From Sclerurus mexicanus (Eukaryota; Chordata; Aves; Passeriformes; Furnariidae), in NCBI GenBank assembly GCA_013396755.1, contig VWZF01006010.1, positions 62,001 to 126,000 of the forward strand: 64,000 nt of DNA. The letters run 5' to 3'. Position 1 is the stretch's first letter. Every line of letters starts with the position of its first letter. The position numbers and the translations under genes are program-made. Positions 59,080-64,000 of this stretch are shown one piece after another. The notes below the pieces were generated by a model, which ran no database searches, was not told the DNA's origin, and saw nothing but the letters and a program-made list of their open reading frames with translations.

Positions 59080-59100
59080 TATTACATGGTCCATGTAATA
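59080..59100. repeat. perfect 21-base palindrome
   Basis: Ten-base arms (TATTACATGG and CCATGTAATA) flank one central T. No gene or promoter signal is seen next to it. Confidence 0.75.
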
Positions 59101-62100
59101 GCAGAGGCTGGACTAAATAACTCTGCTTCCTGGCCAGACCAGCTAGTGTTGTATTCTGCTCTGCTGAAGCAAGCACATCATATAATTTAGATCTAGCACT
59201 GAGAGAACTACAATCCTCCCCCAAATAACATTTCATTTGAGAGGAGTCCCAGCTAGTTCTCTCAGGATTTGTAGTTATTGCTAAGCATAAAAAAACCTCA
59301 GAAGTGAGAAGGTAACACGGACAATTTGTTATTCATCTAACCACAGTATTGCAGAAAGTAATGGCTAGGAAATCTGAGCTAACTGCCCATTACACCAACA
59401 CCCATCAGGAGTCCTCTGCATCTGGGAGCTCTGACAGGCACAGGCACTTTGTCAAAAAACACCAGTTACAGTTTGACAGCCACCAAATAACATAGCAAGA
59501 GTGGGTTTTGTCACTGAGCTCTGGTTTGCCTTCAGGACAAAACCTGCTCATCCTGGTGGGATGTACAACAGGCTAAGAAATATAAATATATGTCTGACAG
59601 TACTGACCTGCCTGTGGTAGCAGCAGGAGATGTGAGATGAGATTTTGGGTTGCCTCAGGTTTTGCAAGGCGGATTTAATGTTTGTATTCAAAATCAAACA
59701 GTTACTGCAGTGAAGACTGTGGGTACCCTGAGGGACAGGTACCTTGGGAATCACTTGTCTCATATTTGCATTTGATGTAGTTGTTTATAACCCCACAAAG
59801 TTCACATGATGCACTGATCAGTGAGAACATTATCCACCTCCGCCACTGGTGAAGATGGAATGGCTGAACAGGACCTTTCATGGATTTTTTTGCCTTTTTC
59901 TCTAATTTAAAGTAAAACTTAACCTGTGAGCCCAGACTGAATGCAGAAATACAGGACATCAATCTGAGCAAAATTTGGAATCTTGTCTTTTGTCTATAAC
60001 TTTTACCTCTTTAATCTTTCCTCGTTACATATAAATTTTAACTTTGTAACATCACAAGATTTTAATCCTCTCATATTTATACTGTAGATTGAGGTTGGGT
60101 TAGTGTTCAGATGAGCACAGTGGCCACAGAGTTATTAATGCTAACTCCTTTCAGGAGACAAAATAAATATTCTCTAGTTACTAGCAAGACAGCTTGAATG
60201 TGTTCTTTAAAATTTAAGAAGGGGAAATGAGAGTAAGAGGAGAGTTCACAGCTCACTTTATTACTTAAGAACTAACAGGAACCACTTAATAAGTTTAGAT
60301 TTCTTCGTGTTAGGCATTACTTTCAAATGTAATAAATAATCATTATAAATTAAGTCTACACTGATGCTGAATTACTCTGCTGCTAAAAACAAAATGAGCA
60401 AATTAACCTATCTAATAAAGACCAATCTTGCACTTCAGTATTTTTCTTTTTTTTTTCTTTTTTTCTGGTGGATTCTCTTGCTTACAGGAGTGAGAACTTA
60501 ATACCTTAGTGAATTCCATCCCCCTATCAAATTTAGATGAAATTGGACTCCATCTGAAATGCTTAGCAGGACTATATGTGCCTTATTTCCTCAAGAAAAT
60601 AGTCTACACAACAGCTGAGGGAATATTGAAACTCCTTTACCCTGAGAGAGCAAGTGCAGCAGTGATATTTCTTCACTCCAGTACTCCTTTAGGATTGATT
60701 GGAAACCTCTCCTCCCTCAGCTGGCAGTCAGAGGATATGTTTAATTGATACCACTTTTCCATTTTGTCTTGTTCAAAGGAGGGGTCAATATTTGCACTAA
60801 TTGAGGAAACACTGAAGAATTTCTGTAAAAAGCCTTGAAACTACAAACCCTATAAGCACTCTTGTCTAATTGGAATATTGCTTCAAAATTGCCCTGGTGA
60901 AGATTAATCAGATGGTTAAAACATGGTGATTAATACGAGTGTTTTCGGGATCTCTCAGTACCTTTTTTTTTGTTCCTACTTGTTTCTTTTAGCACTTCAG
61001 CCTAACAACGTGTGAAGAGTGAGCACTGCAGAGACAGCTGAAATAGTTTTAATAAATATGTCCAGAGCTTTAAAAACCTCTTACAGAGTCTTGACTGATT
61101 ACTCTCTAACTAAAGTGGTTTGTTGTGTTTGGGGTTTTTTTAATTCTATTTTAGTGTTCTCCGTTAATTCCTTCTACTTCATGTATTTCATTCTGCACTA
61201 GGACTGTACTTGGTGTGGCCTCTGATAACCCATTTCATCCATTTGCCATCTGACTTGGATGCTGCATCTCTACCCTTGAAGACATTGTGCTTAGTTGGAC
61301 TTTCAATAATATCCTACCAAGAAGAGTTAAGGGAAGTAGAGCTTACTCAGTGGAGTTCTAAAACTGCACCACAAACTCTTCTAAGAGCCAAGGAACGCCA
61401 TGCAGATTTTGCACTCCCTTGATCTGCCTCTTCCAATAAATCTGTGGTAGAGGATGGGAATAAAAATGATAAACACTTTGACAATAAAAAATGTTTGACT
61501 CTGGAAAATTAATATAAATCAGTAGTTTGCACTCTTACAGAAAGTGCACTGGACAGAAGGGTGTTCTGCTCATGCTGCTGCTGAGCGCAGTCCCAAAGAG
61601 GGAAGAGAGAGTCGAAGGCATGTTTTGGCGTTTGGGTCTGTGTAATGGGACTTTTATTATGCGGTGGAGTTTTTTTTTTTCCAAGAGAAACTGGATGGCA
61701 TTGCAGTAGACTCAAAGGAAAGTAGGAGAATTGTGTGTCTGAGGCTGTTTGAACTTCCATTTTCCTTGGATTTGATTACGAAAAAGGTCCATATGAAAGC
61801 CTTTCATAGAGAGGCTGTGACATTCACTAGTTTAGGCAGGTTGAAAGCAAGATCACCCTCACAAAAGTAATTTCACTCTAGATTTTAGATCCCATTTAGG
61901 ATAACACAGAAAGTAGTGTCTGTGCCCTGAATCCTCCTTCCCTCCCTTTGGATTAAGAGGGAATGGAAGAGAAAGAACAGTAGTATAATGTGATCCTGTC
62001 AATTGCTGAGGAAGCCTGAAGGGCTGAAATACTCAGGAGCAGAGCTGTTTGCTGTGACACTTGAATATGACCTGACCTATGGAAATTAGGCAAATGGACT

Positions 62101-62905
62101 TGGTGTATCTCAAGCAGAAGAGTTAGTGATAGCAAGGCTTTTCTAGAATGCTTCAGGAGAATTCTAGCTTGGAAAGACCTCAAATGTTTCTAGCAGCCAT
62201 TAATTTCTATCCATTTTAACAAAAAGGAAGGAAGCACATAGATAACAGTTCTGATATCCTTAGAGAATAGTCAAGGTGTTGGCTGATGGCAGCAGAACAA
62301 GAATGAAAATTTGCCCCACTTGCTAAATCTGTTTTTTCAGACACAACCACACTGGAAGACTTTTAAACAAATATGCCTTAAAAAAAATCTAAAAATTAAA
62401 CTAAAATAGAAACTTATTTCTTAACTATAACACCACCAACATCTGGCTTCCTGCTAAAGGAGTTTAAGAGGATTTCAGTATTTAACTATGATTTGGATTT
62501 TTGTTGTTTTTTGTGTTTATGCCATCAAATATATAGCAACAAAGAAAACATGAATTTATATAACATAAACAAAAGAGTTGTTCTAAAGCAGAGCTAATCT
62601 TTCTCTGTGTATGAATCACCTCATAGAAAAGGAAGTGTAGAACATCAGAAACCCAGGAACCTAAGAAGGTTTGCAGAATATATCCAGCATATGCTCTCAG
62701 TTGAGCTTTGACATGTCACAAGTAGAATACAACACAAGCTCTAGAGCATCCTTCCTTAAAATAGTTGCGAATGTCCAAGCTGAAGGAGAAATCCAGGAAT
62801 GGAGCAGCCAAGTAACAGATCGGTTCCATTTCTGCTTCAGTGGTTGCATATTCTCCGGTGGAAAAATACAACCAAGCTTTCACATAAATTTCATATAGAA
62901 ATCTA

Positions 62906-63112
62906 GAATCATAGAATTATATAATTATAAAGGTTGGAACAGACCTCTAAGATCATCAGTTCCAACTATCAACCCATCACCACCACCATGTTCTTTAGTT
63001 GTCATATCTACACATTTTTCAACACTTCTTGGGATGGTACCTCCACCACTTCCCTGGGCAGTCTATTTCAATGCTTGAAAACCCTTCCAGTGAAGAAATG
63101 GTTGTCATTTCT
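62906..63112 (-). mobile_element. CR1 LINE 3' fragment, antisense, second lineage
   Basis: About 205 bp: 'gaatcatagaattatataat', 'aggttggaacagacctctaa', 'acacatttttcaacacttct', 'cttccctgggcagtctattt', 'cccttccagtgaagaaatgg'. The same tail group as the copies at 26.8 and 29.9 kb. Confidence 0.9.
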
Positions 63113-64000
63113 GGGAGGACATGCCAAAGATTCACTGGTCATTTTAATGAAAGCCTGTAAGAAGCACAAAGGTGGTATTTGTTGAAAGCCTTATGGCAAT
63201 TCTTGTGTTAAGAGCTTGATCTATTGAGATGTTCCTGTTAAATTCCAGCAGGCTCTGTGCCCCCATGCTTTTTGGTAGTGCAATATTCTAATATGAGCTC
63301 ACAGATTTGTTCATAAGAAGCAGCGAGTCCTGAACAGCCTGTGTGTCAGATTTGTGTGAACTCAGTAGTGAACTTCTAAGAAAGTCGTGATGAAAACAGT
63401 CTGGGCACTAAGCCACATGCTGGGTCTGATTCTCCAATTTATGTCAACAGTAATTGGAAAAATGCAAGGAAGCTGTGATTCATATACCCTCGGGATACAC
63501 GAGGGTAGTCTAGAAAGGAGAAATTATTTACCCGGAGCTAAACTGCACATCAGAAGAACATACAGCTTTGTCTTTATGACCATTCCACCGGGTTCCGTGC
63601 TTGGGCATGGTGTTGCACTACCTGGGGTTACTTCCAGCATTATATCCTTGGCCTGTCACAGCCCTGTCAGGTGCACAATGACAGTCATGGGAATGCACAA
63701 CTCGTTCTATTTGTATGAGCCAATACTGACATCATGTGGCTGCTGGCAAGGGCAGGAGACCTCTTTCTAAGGCTTCCCTCCTGACTGTCCACTAGCTGTA
63801 GAACTAAGAATCCCTGTGATTTTTTCAAGTATATGTTAATGATTTGCAGCTTGGGAAGTCAACATAAAAGTAACAAAATTTGGAATATCCCTCCTGTTTT
63901 CCTTCTGAAAATTTCCCTCTTGTTGTGTAAAAAATGACTCTGCAGATTATTTGGGTCTTTAATGCCACCCCATCGATTCACTAGTCAGTGGAATTTCAGC
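63113..64000. other. unrecognised non-coding DNA
   Basis: The last 890 bp. A plus frame open at 63387-63770 (first ATG at 63390) covers a stretch somewhat richer in CpG than average, but the peptide matches no family I know and has no signal peptide or domain that I can recognise. Confidence 0.4.

Larger units (their letters stand above)
58728..62905. other. unrecognised non-coding DNA
   Basis: About 4.2 kb. A (CTTC)n-like pyrimidine tract lies at about 58768-58798 and a perfect palindrome at 59080-59100. T-rich patches occur near 60440-60465. No gene or named repeat. Confidence 0.45.

Noticed and set aside
63726..63745. 'actgacatcatgtggctgct' as a third CTCF-like motif
   Set aside because: Too many differences from the core, with the GCC and CTAG parts both altered.
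63387..63770. Plus-strand 127-codon frame at the right end
   Set aside because: No domain, signal peptide or splice context recognised; a chance open frame is the simplest reading.
1..64000. A novel multi-gene system, CRISPR array, toxin or defence island
   Set aside because: There are no operon-like gene clusters, no regularly spaced repeats and no such protein families. All sizeable open frames are explained by repeats, low complexity or chance.

Overview
The window reads as ordinary, non-coding nuclear DNA from a bird. The main evidence is about twenty copies of CR1, the dominant avian LINE, recognisable by 3' ends made of short repeats of the ATTCTATG type and by decayed C-terminal ORF2 (reverse-transcriptase polyprotein) reading frames. 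A retroviral-type solo LTR of a form I recall from bird genomes lies at about 45.1-46.0 kb. Composition is AT-rich, with many homopolymer and A/C-rich tracts. An internal run of 67 N and a single N after a T27 run show that this is a draft assembly. No bacterial-style genes, operons, CRISPR arrays or phage modules are present, and I see no intact protein-coding gene, rRNA or convincing tRNA. The window is most simply an intergenic region or the inside of a large intron.

Layout. 1-11.2 kb is rich in CR1 copies of both orientations and includes an ancient CR1 with recognisable reverse-transcriptase motifs (about 7.7-8.5 kb). 11.2-22 kb is mostly unrecognised sequence, with one old CR1 relic (about 14.3-14.6 kb) and one short CR1 3' tail (18.6 kb). 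22-33.1 kb has five CR1 fragments and, at about 27.8-28.2 kb, a relatively CpG-rich block ending in a CTCF-like motif. 33.1-40.9 kb is a 7.7-kb stretch without a recognised interspersed repeat; it holds a possible exon at 37.86-37.99 kb and a second CTCF-like motif at 38.17 kb. 40.9-46 kb has three CR1 fragments and the solo LTR. 46-52.3 kb contains two of the longer CR1 copies and one antisense copy. 52.3-58.3 kb is again repeat-poor and holds a possible first exon (ATG plus 11 codons running into a good splice donor) at 54.34 kb. 58.3-64 kb has two more CR1 fragments.

Nothing here forms a functional system. The best leads are the fossil CR1 with degraded polymerase motifs, the solo LTR with a 4-bp target duplication and an internal roughly 45-bp tandem array, the coexistence of several CR1 lineages, and a few exon-like or CTCF-like signals that only comparative or transcript data could confirm.
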